From Burkholderiaceae bacterium (lineage in GTDB: Bacteria > Pseudomonadota > Gammaproteobacteria > Burkholderiales > Burkholderiaceae_B), in the NCBI GenBank assembly GCA_030158305.1, contig JAOATE010000061.1, positions 1 through 64,000 of the forward strand: 64,000 nt of DNA. Direction: 5' to 3'. Positions 1-9,622 of the stretch are shown here, piece after piece. The position numbers were made by a program, and so were the translations under genes. Position 1 is the first letter of the stretch. Every line of letters begins with the position of its first letter. The notes under the pieces were generated by a model. The model ran no database searches, was not told the origin of the DNA, and worked only from the letters and a program-made list of their open reading frames with translations.

Positions 1-54
1 TGTTTGTTCTGTTTGTTCTGTTTGTTCTGTTTGTTCTGTTTGTTCTGTTTGTTC
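1..54 (-). repeat. 9-bp tandem repeat (tgtttgttc)x6, coding (Glu-Gln-Thr)n at the ScpB C-terminus
   Basis: Six perfect copies read directly at the start of the window; in frame with scpB as EQT repeats; continues beyond the edge or ends there unknown. Confidence 0.95.
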
Positions 55-894
55 TTGATCGTGAGGCTCGGCAAAATCGAGCTCAGCCGTGTTTGGATCT
101 AAAGTGACGGTCAATGCAACATCCTCTTGAGACTCTTGAGACACTAGCGTGCTTTGGGCCGCGAGCGCTGCAGCTTCCAACGTGAGTGATTGCATCGCTT
201 CTGTCATTTCGTGAACGCCAAGTGCGGGCAACTCATCCAATGCACGTAAACCGAGATCATCCAAAAATTGCTTGGTCGTCCCCAGCAAGCCTGGTCGACC
301 TGGACCATCCCGATGACCAATGACCTCTACCCAGCCTCGGTCTTCTAAGGTCTTGACGATCTGCGAGGAAACCGTCACGCCCCGAATGTCTTCGATGTCA
401 CCGCGCGTCACGGGTTGGCGCCACGCGATAATGGCGAGCGTTTCCATCACTGCGCGAGAATACTTTGGCACGCGCTCCGGACTGAGCCGCTCAAGATAAC
501 GCTGCATCGAAGCGCGGCTTTGAAAGCGCCAACCTGAGGCGAGCTCAACCAACTCCATGCCACGATCCAGCCAGTCCTGCTGAATCGACTCTAAGACATC
601 CGTCAAACGCGCTGAAGACTGTGACTCCTCTTCGAACAACTTACGCAATTCAGCAATGGGCATAGGACTTGTCGCACATAAAAGCGCGGTCTCAATGACA
701 CACTTAGCTAACTCAATCTCTACCGCTTCGTCGGTTTGTGTTGAATCAGCATGCATACTTGTTTGCTCAGTCGGCTGTTCGTTTTCCTGCGTATTTAAAT
801 GCGCTTGCAAGCCGTCATCTAGTTGCTCATCGGATTGCTGCGCATCGCTGCGAACCTCTGGCGCTTCATTATTTTTGTCTAGCCGATCATTCAT
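1..894 (-). CDS. scpB: SMC-Scp complex subunit ScpB (3' end runs off window)
   Basis: Minus-strand reading from ATG at 894: [14 protein letters not shown]...[22 protein letters not shown]...[85 protein letters not shown], the ScpB winged-helix signature; absent from the ORF track because no stop lies in the window. Confidence 0.93.
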   Translation of the reverse strand, partial: MNDRLDKNNEAPEVRSDAQQSDEQLDDGLQAHLNTQENEQPTEQTSMHADSTQTDEAVEIELAKCVIETALLCATSPMPIAELRKLFEEESQSSARLTDVLESIQQDWLDRGMELVELASGWRFQSRASMQRYLERLSPERVPKYSRAVMETLAIIAWRQPVTRGDIEDIRGVTVSSQIVKTLEDRGWVEVIGHRDGPGRPGLLGTTKQFLDDLGLRALDELPALGVHEMTEAMQSLTLEAAALAAQSTLVSQESQEDVALTVTLDPNTAELDFAEPHDQEQTEQTEQTEQTEQTEQT

Positions 895-970
895 GAAAGT
901 TCTTTTTCCTGTGCTCGCCTAATGGCAACTTGTCCCGAATCGGGATATACGCTATACTTCATTCTTCAGA

Positions 971-1047
<77 letters not shown>

Positions 1048-1052
1048 AATAC

Positions 1053-1092
1053 AACTGGTCGATCGCTTTTGGCGCTCGGCCAGTTTTATTTT
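1053..1092 (+). terminator. Rho-independent terminator downstream of tRNA-fMet
   Basis: aactggtcgatcgc-ttttg-gcgctcggccagtt stem-loop followed by ttatttt. Confidence 0.75.
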
Positions 1093-1520
1093 GTGCAGAC
1101 CTCGCATCAAAACAAATTCACCCACCAAAATAACTAAACGATGTCTTGATGAATATCACTCAAGATTCACGTCAACCATCACAAACAACATTGTCGAACG
1201 TAAGCGAATAGCGCGCAGAGTGCTCAGCCGTAACTAGAACCGTTGCTGTTTGATCTTGCTCAACTCATAGACGAGGTCTATAACCACCGCTTACGGCACA
1301 AAACTTGAATGTGAAGTCGTGGATTTCGTGCAAACAAAGCCTTAGATATCAAGGTCTTAGATGTCATTCATGTTTTCACATGCTTGGAACGCAAAGCGCA
1401 GTACTTAAAGCGCTTTTATGGACTCGTTGTTTAACTTGTCTTGTATTTAAGTTGGGTGTAACCCAATCAATGAGCCTATTCTACCGCATCCGTCACTTAA
1501 TCTTCAAGCTTTTAAAAAAA

Positions 1521-2264
1521 CTATTTTGTCTCAATTCTCTGACCGAAGTCTTTTGAAAGCTGCGCCAACGCTAATAAAGCTCCGTCTCCATCCTTGGACT
1601 CTGTCAATGCTTGAGCACTCACAAACAACACTTTTTGATAGGGTAGCGTCTCTTCGATCAGATCTGACCAAACTTGACGCTCAAGGCAAGACAATGGAGC
1701 GGACACGGATGTTGGTGGCAATGACATGCCTTGATCCACCAACACAAGAAACTGCTGGGAGCGATGATGAATAGGGTCCAGTCCTTTGAGTGAATCTACG
1801 CCAGCCAAAAAGAACTGCGCGGCATCGACTACTCTGAACGTCAACTGATGCACATACCTCTGCCCCAAAAAGGGCGTGTGCTTCAAGGTGTGAGCAAGCT
1901 GATGAGATTGAATCGAATCAGACTCGATCAGGATACGGTCCAGTCGCTGACTACGATCATTGAGCGCACCAAAAAAAAGTGTCCGCAGCGTGTTTCCCAG
2001 CGCACCGTGCAACCCACAACACAGGCAACTGTCCTGAGCGCTCGCCTCCACCCGTTCTAATTCGATCAGCTGCGTGTGCGCCAACGGCGCAACCTGAGAC
2101 TTCTTTGTACTGATGACAACAGAGTCATCAAAACCTTGATGGCCTAAAAGAAGCGTCAAGAACGCGCGCGTGGCCTTGGCACACTCACCCAGCACCAAAA
2201 TCAGAGGAATCCGCCCGATTTCACGGGAGGTCTGAAAAAGATTCAATCCAAGCTTCCAGGCCAT
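1521..2264 (-). CDS. CobW/COG0523-like protein with degenerate nucleotide-binding motifs
   Basis: CxCC segment 'DSCLCCGLHGALGNTLRTLFFGALNDRSQRLDRILIESD' followed by 'VDAAQF' resembles CobW N-domain order; Walker A position reads LILVLGECAKATRAFL instead of GxxGxGKT. Confidence 0.65.
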   Translation of the reverse strand: MAWKLGLNLFQTSREIGRIPLILVLGECAKATRAFLTLLLGHQGFDDSVVISTKKSQVAPLAHTQLIELERVEASAQDSCLCCGLHGALGNTLRTLFFGALNDRSQRLDRILIESDSIQSHQLAHTLKHTPFLGQRYVHQLTFRVVDAAQFFLAGVDSLKGLDPIHHRSQQFLVLVDQGMSLPPTSVSAPLSCLERQVWSDLIEETLPYQKVLFVSAQALTESKDGDGALLALAQLSKDFGQRIETK

Positions 2265-3037
2265 TGAAAGGCTGAAGGTTTTTTATTGAGGAATCTCTGT
2301 ACCGCATCCGTATGCCATTGACTGGTCCGCGCAACGGCTTGTGCGTCCGCCTCAATATCCATCATCGCATCCAGAGAACTATTCATAGAAACGTTCATCG
2401 CCCGCTTGGTCATCGCCAAGGCAGCGGGTGCGGCCAACGCAAAACAACGCGCCATTTGCTGAGCCCGCTCCAATACACGGCCTTGAGGCAGCACCTCAAG
2501 CACGATCCCAAGGGCATGGGCCTGCTCGGCATTGAGCTCACGTGCGGAAAATGCGAGCTCCTTGGCGCGCTGGGTACCGACGATACGAGGCAATGTGTAA
2601 AAGGCCGCACAATCTGGCACAAGCCCTAAACGCATAAAAGACATACAAAATCGGCTTGTCGGATCTGCCAGAACGATATCCGCAGTTAATGCAAGACTAA
2701 AACCAGCGCCATACGCAGCACCCTCCACCGCTGAAATCACAGGGATTTCTAAACGCAGCAAGGTTTCGATCCATGACAGGTAATCGTGACGCATGCGGTG
2801 GCGACCATCTTCTGGTGCCAGTGTGCCAGCTCCCATGACGCTGATATCACCTCCTGCACAGAACGTGCCGCCGGCACCTGTAATGATCAATGCTCGCAAG
2901 TCCCGCTGCTGCGGAAGTGAAAACACCACTTCTTTGAGTTCTTCACGCATCACCGCATCAATCGCATTTTTTCGCGTGGGACGATTTAAGGTCAGTGTGC
3001 CAACGCCCTCTTGTATTTCAAACTGAATAGTTTCCAC
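2243..3037 (-). CDS. enoyl-CoA hydratase/isomerase (crotonase) family protein
   Basis: METIQFEIQEGVGTLTLNRPTRKNAID...GAGGTFCAGGDIS...AVEGAAYGAGFSLALTADIVLADPTSRF crotonase fold signatures; overlaps downstream CobW-like gene by ~22 bp. Confidence 0.92.
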   Translation of the reverse strand: METIQFEIQEGVGTLTLNRPTRKNAIDAVMREELKEVVFSLPQQRDLRALIITGAGGTFCAGGDISVMGAGTLAPEDGRHRMRHDYLSWIETLLRLEIPVISAVEGAAYGAGFSLALTADIVLADPTSRFCMSFMRLGLVPDCAAFYTLPRIVGTQRAKELAFSARELNAEQAHALGIVLEVLPQGRVLERAQQMARCFALAAPAALAMTKRAMNVSMNSSLDAMMDIEADAQAVARTSQWHTDAVQRFLNKKPSAFQWPGSLD

Positions 3038-3161
3038 AGCTTTGTCTCCTGGAAAGTGCGATCACAACGCCAACCTAAAAAATCCTGAAACAGGCGGCTT
3101 GTCTGAATCTAAAAATGTACTACAGTAACGGGAGCCAATTTTCTCCAAGAGAACCAGAATA

Positions 3162-3854
3162 ATGATTCAGAGCAACGAACAAAAAATTGTCGATCACGCG
3201 ATCACCTCGAGACACTCCATGCGTGCGTTTCTTCAGACGCCCGTTCCACGTGAGGACATCGAACAAATGCTCGAAGTCGCTGCGCGCGCACCTTCGGGGT
3301 CGAATACACAGCCATGGAAAGTGTATGTCGTGACGGGTGAAATCAAACAGAAAGTTTCTGATGCGCTTCTTGAGATTTACAAAGACAAAGCTCAATTTGA
3401 AGCACTTCAGGAAGACTACAAATACTACCCCACACAGTGGGACTCCCCCTACATTGAGCGTCGCCGTAAAGTCGGGCTCGATCTCTACAAATTGTTGGGA
3501 CTGGGACGCGATGACAAAGAGGGAATGAGTGCACAGCACAGTCGAAACTACACGTTCTTTGATGCGCCTGTTGGTCTATTTTTTACTGTAGACAGAACAA
3601 TGAACACAGGCTCATGGTTGGACTTTGGTTGTTTTCTTCAAAGTTTCATGATTGCGGCACGCGGACGAGGACTAGACACCTGCGCGCAGGCTGCCTTTAA
3701 TCGCTTTCACAATACGATACGCGCAGTGACCGGCATTCCCGAAAGCGAAGTCTTGATGTGCGGCCTGGCACTTGGCTATGCCGACATGTCTAAGATCGAG
3801 AATTCACTCATTAGTGATCGTGAACCGGTCTCAGTGTTTACAAAATTTCTGTAA
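3162..3854 (+). CDS. nitroreductase family protein
   Basis: SRHSMRAFLQTPVPREDIEQMLEVAARAPSGSNTQPWKVYVVTG nitroreductase FMN-binding signature. Confidence 0.9.
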   Translation: MIQSNEQKIVDHAITSRHSMRAFLQTPVPREDIEQMLEVAARAPSGSNTQPWKVYVVTGEIKQKVSDALLEIYKDKAQFEALQEDYKYYPTQWDSPYIERRRKVGLDLYKLLGLGRDDKEGMSAQHSRNYTFFDAPVGLFFTVDRTMNTGSWLDFGCFLQSFMIAARGRGLDTCAQAAFNRFHNTIRAVTGIPESEVLMCGLALGYADMSKIENSLISDREPVSVFTKFL

Positions 3855-3876
3855 ACAGCTGAAACCCGCTCAGTGA

Positions 3877-4767
3877 TTAGTCGAAGCGCTTTTCCCAGGC
3901 TTCGACTTCACTTAAGCCCAGCGCCTCGTTGTATTGCGCGGAGCTAAACATGTTGCCCTCATATCCTGCCATGTTGCCGGCCTGCTGCAAGTGAGACAAT
4001 GCGGCAGTCATGGCATGACCAAACACGCCACGTGCCATGGCCGGATAAATCGCCAAGTCCACACCTGCTTGTTTGAGCGCTGAGGCCTGCAGATTGCGCA
4101 AATCTTTAGCGCTATCTACATTGACCACAACCGGAACCGCCACACCTGCTTTGATCGCCAAGATATCCTGAAGGATATTGGGGTTTGATTTGAGCTCGAC
4201 AAATACTGCGTCTGCGCCTGCTTTTGCAAACGCCTGCGTTCGTCGAATCGCCTCTTGCAAACCAAGCGCTCCAGCCGAATCCGTCCGTGCAATCAAAACG
4301 AAATCTGGGTCTGAGCGTGCCGCACTCGCCGCTGCGACTTTAGCAACAGCCTCATCAAAATCAAGAACGGTTCGGTCTCCGGGCATCTGGGCGCAACGCT
4401 TGGGAGAGACTTGATCTTCCATGTGGATCGCCGCCACGCCTGCGGCTTCAAATTCCATGATCGCGCGGCGTACATTGACGACATTTCCGTAGCCAGTGTC
4501 TGCGTCGCAAATCAAAGGAATGTTGACACTCGCTGCCACGCGACGCGCATGATCGGTCATCATTGTGAGATCGACCAGCCCCACATCCGGGCGCCCCAAC
4601 AAGGTCGCTGAGACACCATTTCCAGTCATATAAGCAGCGGCAAAACCCGCCTGCTCGACCAAGCGAGCACCATAACCATCATAGATACCAGGTGCTTGAA
4701 CGGCCTGTGCGCCTTGCAACAGCTGTCGTAACGCCCGACGCTTTTGTGATGCGGAAATCAAGCTCAT
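3877..4767 (-). CDS. isocitrate lyase/PEP mutase family protein (methylisocitrate/dimethylmalate lyase-like)
   Basis: PGIYDGYGARLVEQAGFAAAYMTGNGVSAT...CDADTGYGN...IHMEDQVSPKRC; start chosen at 4767 (ATGA overlap with upstream gene) rather than ORF-track 4779. Confidence 0.88.
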   Translation of the reverse strand: MSLISASQKRRALRQLLQGAQAVQAPGIYDGYGARLVEQAGFAAAYMTGNGVSATLLGRPDVGLVDLTMMTDHARRVAASVNIPLICDADTGYGNVVNVRRAIMEFEAAGVAAIHMEDQVSPKRCAQMPGDRTVLDFDEAVAKVAAASAARSDPDFVLIARTDSAGALGLQEAIRRTQAFAKAGADAVFVELKSNPNILQDILAIKAGVAVPVVVNVDSAKDLRNLQASALKQAGVDLAIYPAMARGVFGHAMTAALSHLQQAGNMAGYEGNMFSSAQYNEALGLSEVEAWEKRFD

Positions 4768-5276
4768 GCGAAATTCCAATCAGGATATTTTTGTAAAAAA
4801 GGCACTAGTCCGCCCATCGACAGAATCGCAAGTATTTCAGGTGGCAAGGGATGCGTCTCTTGCAGCACGCGTCCTTGTGAGCACAACACGCCCTTGGCTA
4901 AATCCAGCGCTAGAGACTGACCCTGCACAAGCGAAGAGGTGTCACATTCGAATACGGGTAAGCCGTTGTTAATGGCGTTGCGAAAAAACTGTCGGCCAAA
5001 TGATTTGGCGACAATTGCGCGCACCTTCATTTGATGCAGGACATGCGTGGCTTGCTCACGGGAAGAATTGATGCCAAAGTGCTCACCCGCCACTAATATC
5101 CCGCCGCCTTGGCTGGCGATCTGACCCGCCAGTCCTGGTGACAATTGCTCAAAGGCATGTTGCGCAACATAAGCGACATCTTTACCTGGTAAATATTTAT
5201 TTGAGCAATTGATGTCGGTGTTGACATCATCTCCGAGCATGAAGGCGGAACCGGTAATCAATAAACTATCGCTCAT
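4764..5276 (-). CDS. 3-isopropylmalate dehydratase small-subunit-like (LeuD/DmdB-like)
   Basis: GDDVNTDINCSNKYLPGKD...GGGILVAGEHFGINSSREQATHVLHQMKVRAIVAKSFGRQFFRNAINNGLPVFEC aconitase swivel domain; ATGA overlap with large subunit at 5273-5276 supports start at 5276. Confidence 0.9.
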   Translation of the reverse strand: MSDSLLITGSAFMLGDDVNTDINCSNKYLPGKDVAYVAQHAFEQLSPGLAGQIASQGGGILVAGEHFGINSSREQATHVLHQMKVRAIVAKSFGRQFFRNAINNGLPVFECDTSSLVQGQSLALDLAKGVLCSQGRVLQETHPLPPEILAILSMGGLVPFLQKYPDWNFA

Positions 5277-6571
5277 GCTACGGACCTCCATGTCCCGCCC
5301 TCAACCGAACGCGGGTCGGTAATAAAGCCAGTCAGCGCAGAGGCTGCCACTGTCGCCGCCGAACCTAGCCAAATATCCGCATTTTTATTGGTCAAACGAC
5401 CTTTAAAGTTGCGATTGGCCGTTGAAATAACCGTATCACCATCACCTGGGACCAACCGATTCGTAATTCCCACACAGGTTCCACAACCAGCTGACTCAAA
5501 CGAAGCCCCTGCCGTGGTCAAAATCTCAATCAGCCCCTCTCTGAGGGCTGCCAGGTATATCTGTCTGGAGGCAGGTGTCACAATCATACGCACGCCCGCA
5601 GCGAGCTTACGTCCCTTGAGGATGGAGGCCGCTTGACGAATATCGTCCAGACGACCGTTTGTGCACGTACCAATCAGCGCGAATTGAATTTTTTGTCGCT
5701 CAATCTGATCCACACCAACAATGTCGTCCACTTCGTGTTTGCGCGCTAACTGCGGCGCGAGATTTGCAACATCAATGCTGAAATGTTCGAGATACTTGGC
5801 ATCTGCATCGGCGAAAACTGGCTGTGGTTTTTTCGCGCCATGGGCGGCAAGCCAAGCAAAAGTCTTTTCATCCGCTTCAAGAATGGCGGCCTTGGCACCA
5901 AGCTCGGCGGCATGATTGCAAAGCGTCATGCGATCATCAATTTCCATCGCACGTACAGCATCACCCACATACTCGATGGCCCGATAATTCAAACCCTCGG
6001 CGCCAAACTTTCCCAACATGGCAAGGGTGATGTCCTTGGCCCAGACTCCTGGCGCAAGCACACCCTGCAGGTCAATCCGCACCGTTTGAGGCACTCGGAA
6101 CCACAGCTTGCTACTCATCATGACCGCAGAGACATCTGTGCCCTCTATGCCTGTTCCGAAAGCATTGAACGCACCATAGGTCACCGAGTGCGTATCCGTA
6201 CCCACGACCAAATCACCGCATGTCAGATGACCACCTTCGGGCAGCACTTGGTGACAAATACCATCGCCAATATCATAGAGACCTGTGCCACGCTTAGCCG
6301 CAAACGCACGCATTTCCGAATGGATATCCGCAGCCTCTTGATTGGGTGGAGGTGAGTAATGATCCAGCACCAGTGAGGTCTTTTTGGCGAACTGTAGCGG
6401 TTGATCACCAAAGCGATCGATCATTTTGATCGTATTGACGGCACGCGTGTCCGTGACCATGGCATAGTCAACCTCAGCGACTACCACTTCCCCCGCCTGC
6501 ACACGGTCTCGTCCAGCGTGTTTAGCCAGAATTTTTTCAACAATGGTTGAGCCCACGATGCTTCCTGACAA
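5273..6571 (-). CDS. 3-isopropylmalate dehydratase large-subunit-like / aconitase superfamily (LeuC/DmdA-like)
   Basis: GDGICHQVLPEGGHLTCGDLVVGTDTHSVTYGAFNAFGTGIEGTDV...IGTCTNGRLDDIRQAASILKGRK...SAGCGTCVGITNR aconitase 4Fe-4S motifs; TTG at 6571 or GTG at 6556 as start. Confidence 0.9.
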   Translation of the reverse strand: MSGSIVGSTIVEKILAKHAGRDRVQAGEVVVAEVDYAMVTDTRAVNTIKMIDRFGDQPLQFAKKTSLVLDHYSPPPNQEAADIHSEMRAFAAKRGTGLYDIGDGICHQVLPEGGHLTCGDLVVGTDTHSVTYGAFNAFGTGIEGTDVSAVMMSSKLWFRVPQTVRIDLQGVLAPGVWAKDITLAMLGKFGAEGLNYRAIEYVGDAVRAMEIDDRMTLCNHAAELGAKAAILEADEKTFAWLAAHGAKKPQPVFADADAKYLEHFSIDVANLAPQLARKHEVDDIVGVDQIERQKIQFALIGTCTNGRLDDIRQAASILKGRKLAAGVRMIVTPASRQIYLAALREGLIEILTTAGASFESAGCGTCVGITNRLVPGDGDTVISTANRNFKGRLTNKNADIWLGSAATVAASALTGFITDPRSVEGGTWRSVA

Positions 6572-6573
6572 AA

Positions 6574-7566
6574 TTAAAATTTGAGGGTTCGGGCTACTTT
6601 GCCCCAGGTGTCGTACTCTTTGGTCACAAACGCACGCATTTCTTCAGAAGTCGAGGGATCTGGTTCCATGCCTTGCGCGCTCAAGCGTGCCAACGTTGCT
6701 TGGTCATTGATTGCAGACACGATCGCTGCGTTGAGCTTTTTCACGATTGCAGGCGGCGTGCTGGCCGGCGCAATAAAGCTGTACCAGTTTGTCGCCAGAT
6801 AGCCGGGAAAGCCAAGTTCAGCGATGGTAGGCACGTCGGGCAAGTCTGCAGCACGCTTGGCACCTGTCACGGCAAGCGCACGAAGTTTACCCGCCTTGAT
6901 TAAAGGAATCGCGGTGGGTGCGCTTGCGAAAATCGCTTGAATTTCACCGCCGAGCAGCCCGTTCATTGCTGGACCACCCCCCTTGTAATTGATGTGCTGT
7001 GCGGTTGTGTTGGCACGCTGTTTGAGCAGCTCACCTGACATATGACCCGCGCTGCCAAAGCCCGATGAGCCATAAAACAATGGCTTATCTGTCTTTTTTG
7101 CCGCCACCAGATAGTCGGCAAATGTTTTAATGTCTGAGTCTGCTTTGACAACCAAAACGTTACCGAAGGACACGCCATTTCCCAACATGGCGAAGTCTTT
7201 CAACGTGTTGTAGGGCGTGCCATTAGGCATGTGGGGATTGACAGCCAAAGAGCCAATGTTTGCCAGTCCAATGGTGTAACCGTCGCCAGGCGCTTTCGCC
7301 ACCAGGTCTGCTGCGATATTTCCACCGGCACCGGGTTTGTTGTCCACCACAACCGTTTGACCCAACACTTCAGTCAGCTTGATGGCGATTGTTCGCGCAG
7401 CAGCATCCGTACCTCCTCCCGGCGCGAAACCAACCAACAACTTAATTGGTTTGTTGGGATAGGTGGCCGCAGCACTTGTTTGAGCCAGAGCGAAGGAGGA
7501 AACGCTTGAAGCCATCCCCACTAGTGCAGAGTAAACAAATAGTTTTTTTACTTGAGTCGCAAACAT
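6574..7566 (-). CDS. Bug/TctC-family tripartite tricarboxylate transporter substrate-binding protein
   Basis: YPNKPIKLLVGFAPGGGTDAAARTIAIKLTEVLGQTVVVDNKPGAGGNIAADLVAKAPGDGYT Bug family N-domain with signal peptide. Confidence 0.95.
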   Translation of the reverse strand: MFATQVKKLFVYSALVGMASSVSSFALAQTSAAATYPNKPIKLLVGFAPGGGTDAAARTIAIKLTEVLGQTVVVDNKPGAGGNIAADLVAKAPGDGYTIGLANIGSLAVNPHMPNGTPYNTLKDFAMLGNGVSFGNVLVVKADSDIKTFADYLVAAKKTDKPLFYGSSGFGSAGHMSGELLKQRANTTAQHINYKGGGPAMNGLLGGEIQAIFASAPTAIPLIKAGKLRALAVTGAKRAADLPDVPTIAELGFPGYLATNWYSFIAPASTPPAIVKKLNAAIVSAINDQATLARLSAQGMEPDPSTSEEMRAFVTKEYDTWGKVARTLKF

Positions 7567-7656
7567 GAAGGATCCTCAAAAATAGGTGTCTGAAGAATAC
7601 TACGCAGATAAGGGAGCAATCTATACAAGTTCAAGGGTCAGGTATAGAGATTTGCA

Positions 7657-7671
7657 TGCTGCAATGCAGCA
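7657..7671. promoter_or_regulatory. perfect palindrome TGCTGCA-A-TGCAGCA in divergent intergenic region (candidate operator)
   Basis: 7-bp perfect arms with 1-nt centre between divergently transcribed 7566(-) and 7757(+) genes. Confidence 0.45.
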
Positions 7672-7756
7672 GGAGCACATAAAAAGAACATGTAGCTGTC
7701 AGCCAGAAACTATTCTATAAGGAAATAGGAACTTTCCTCTTTCTACAATCAATCAT

Positions 7757-8632
7757 ATGAGAAGCAAACTCTTCGTACCTGGCTCGCGCCCTGAGCTATT
7801 TAACAAAGCGCTTAGCAGTCCGGCAGACGGCCTGTCCTTCGATCTTGAAGATGCAGTGGCAGCGTCAAAAAAATCCGAAGCGCGAGAAACTTTAAGTGCT
7901 TGGATGGACGCAGAGAGCGTTCGCGCAAGCGAAAAAACGATCATTGTTCGCGTCAATGGCATGGACACCCCGCACTTTGAGCAAGATATTGCACAGTGCG
8001 TGCGTGCGGGTCTGGATATGATCAACCTTCCTAAGCCAGAAAGCCCTGAAGCCGTTCGGCAAGCCGTTGCGGCCATTGAACAGGCCGAGCGAAAAAATGG
8101 TGTCAATATGGACGGAAAGCAGCCTATCCGAATCCTATTGAATATCGAAACGGCGAAAGCCTTGAGAACGGCATTTGATTTAGCCAGCGCACACCCTCGC
8201 GTGGCAGGACTTCAACTTGGTTTGGCAGATTTGTTTGAACCAATCAGTGTGTCACGCAAAGAGGTCTTTGCTGTTCAATATGCCATGATGCAGATGAAAT
8301 TAGCCGCGGCTGAAGCGGGTGTTGAGGCCTACGATGCAGCATTCGCAGATATAAAAAATACCGAAGGGTTTCAGGAAGAAGCAGGCTTTGCTGCCAGACT
8401 GGGCTTTACGGGAAAAAGTTGTATTCATCCAAGCCAAGTTGCTATGGCCAACGAGGCATTTCGTCCAAGCGATGCGGCCATTGCGCATGCCATGCGTATT
8501 TTGGAAGCGGCGAAAGATGCGGATGCTCAAGGCTTGGGTGCTTATGTTGTGGATGGAAAGATGATTGATCCGCCTTTCTACAAAAGTGCTGTCAAATTGG
8601 TCGAACACGCAAAACGACTTGGCTTAATCTAA
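7757..8632 (+). CDS. HpcH/HpaI aldolase / citrate lyase beta-subunit-like (CitE family) CoA-ester lyase
   Basis: MRSKLFVPGSRPELFNKALSSPADGLSFDLEDAVA...IRILLNIETAKALRTAFDLA...GFTGKSCIHPSQVAMANEAF. Confidence 0.93.
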   Translation: MRSKLFVPGSRPELFNKALSSPADGLSFDLEDAVAASKKSEARETLSAWMDAESVRASEKTIIVRVNGMDTPHFEQDIAQCVRAGLDMINLPKPESPEAVRQAVAAIEQAERKNGVNMDGKQPIRILLNIETAKALRTAFDLASAHPRVAGLQLGLADLFEPISVSRKEVFAVQYAMMQMKLAAAEAGVEAYDAAFADIKNTEGFQEEAGFAARLGFTGKSCIHPSQVAMANEAFRPSDAAIAHAMRILEAAKDADAQGLGAYVVDGKMIDPPFYKSAVKLVEHAKRLGLI

Positions 8633-8652
8633 ATTTTATCTTCGGAAACATC

Positions 8653-9615
8653 ATGAAAAAAATGATCAAACTGCTTTGTCTCGCAAGCCTGCTTCCTGCA
8701 ACACTCATGGCTCAGCCAAGCTTTCCAAACAAACCGATCACTCTGTTGGTAGGGAGTGCCCCTGGCGGATCAAACGATATTTTTGCGCGCACAATTGGCA
8801 AACACATGCAGGATGCCCTGGGTGTTTCAGTCGTAGTTGAAAACAAACCTGCCTCGGGCGGTGTACTTGCCAACACACTGGTCGCGAAAGCACCCGCTGA
8901 CGGCTATACCCTTGTGGTGTTGTCCTCGACATTTACAACTGGCGCAGCAGTTAGAAGTAATTTGCAATACGATGCGGTCAAAAGCTTCGCTCCTGTTTCC
9001 ATGTTGGCAAAAGGACCGTTATTGATTACGGTGGGCAACAACACACCTTTTAAAACACTGCCTGAACTTGTCACTTTTGCGAAAGCCAATCCAGGTAAAC
9101 TGAACTTTGGCACTTCGGGCGTCGGCAGCATTAATCAATTTGCGAGTGAAATCTTTTCAGATGTCGCAAAAATCAAAATGACACATGTCCCCTACAAAGG
9201 GATGGGCCCCGCTGTCAACGATCTGATGAGCGGTCAGATTGATATGATTATCGCAAGCGCTCCCTCGCTGCTCAATCACGTCAATAATGAAAAAATTCGC
9301 GGCCTCGCTGTCACAACGGTCAAGCGCTCTGAAATTGCGCCTAAGATTCCTGCTTTAGGCGAGTACGGCTATAGCGCGGGTGCCGTTGACTTGTGGTGGG
9401 GTGTGCTAGCGCCGGCCGGAACGCCTGATAATGTTGTCCAAAAACTCAACACCACGATCAATAAAATTATTGGCTCTGAGGACATGAAAGCCTTTTTCCT
9501 CAAGCAAGGCGCCAGCCCCGTCGCGATGTCACCCGCCGAATTTAGTCAGTACATTTCAAATGAGCTCGCCCGCTGGAAACGCGTTGCCGCTGCTGCAAAC
9601 ATTCAAGCGGAATAA
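8653..9615 (+). CDS. Bug/TctC-family substrate-binding protein
   Basis: FPNKPITLLVGSAPGGSNDIFARTIGKHMQDALGVSVVVENKPASGGVLA. Confidence 0.95.
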   Translation: MKKMIKLLCLASLLPATLMAQPSFPNKPITLLVGSAPGGSNDIFARTIGKHMQDALGVSVVVENKPASGGVLANTLVAKAPADGYTLVVLSSTFTTGAAVRSNLQYDAVKSFAPVSMLAKGPLLITVGNNTPFKTLPELVTFAKANPGKLNFGTSGVGSINQFASEIFSDVAKIKMTHVPYKGMGPAVNDLMSGQIDMIIASAPSLLNHVNNEKIRGLAVTTVKRSEIAPKIPALGEYGYSAGAVDLWWGVLAPAGTPDNVVQKLNTTINKIIGSEDMKAFFLKQGASPVAMSPAEFSQYISNELARWKRVAAAANIQAE

Positions 9616-9622
9616 CGAAGCA

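Noticed and set aside
1140-1520. Intergenic region with small ORF 1305-1556 and short inverted repeats (e.g. TCTTGA...TCAAGA near 1145-1170)
   Set aside because: No recognisable RBS-supported protein or structured RNA; arms are too short to claim.
5783-6355. 190-aa ORF antisense to the LeuC-like gene
   Set aside because: Low-complexity antisense translation of a well-supported aconitase-family CDS.
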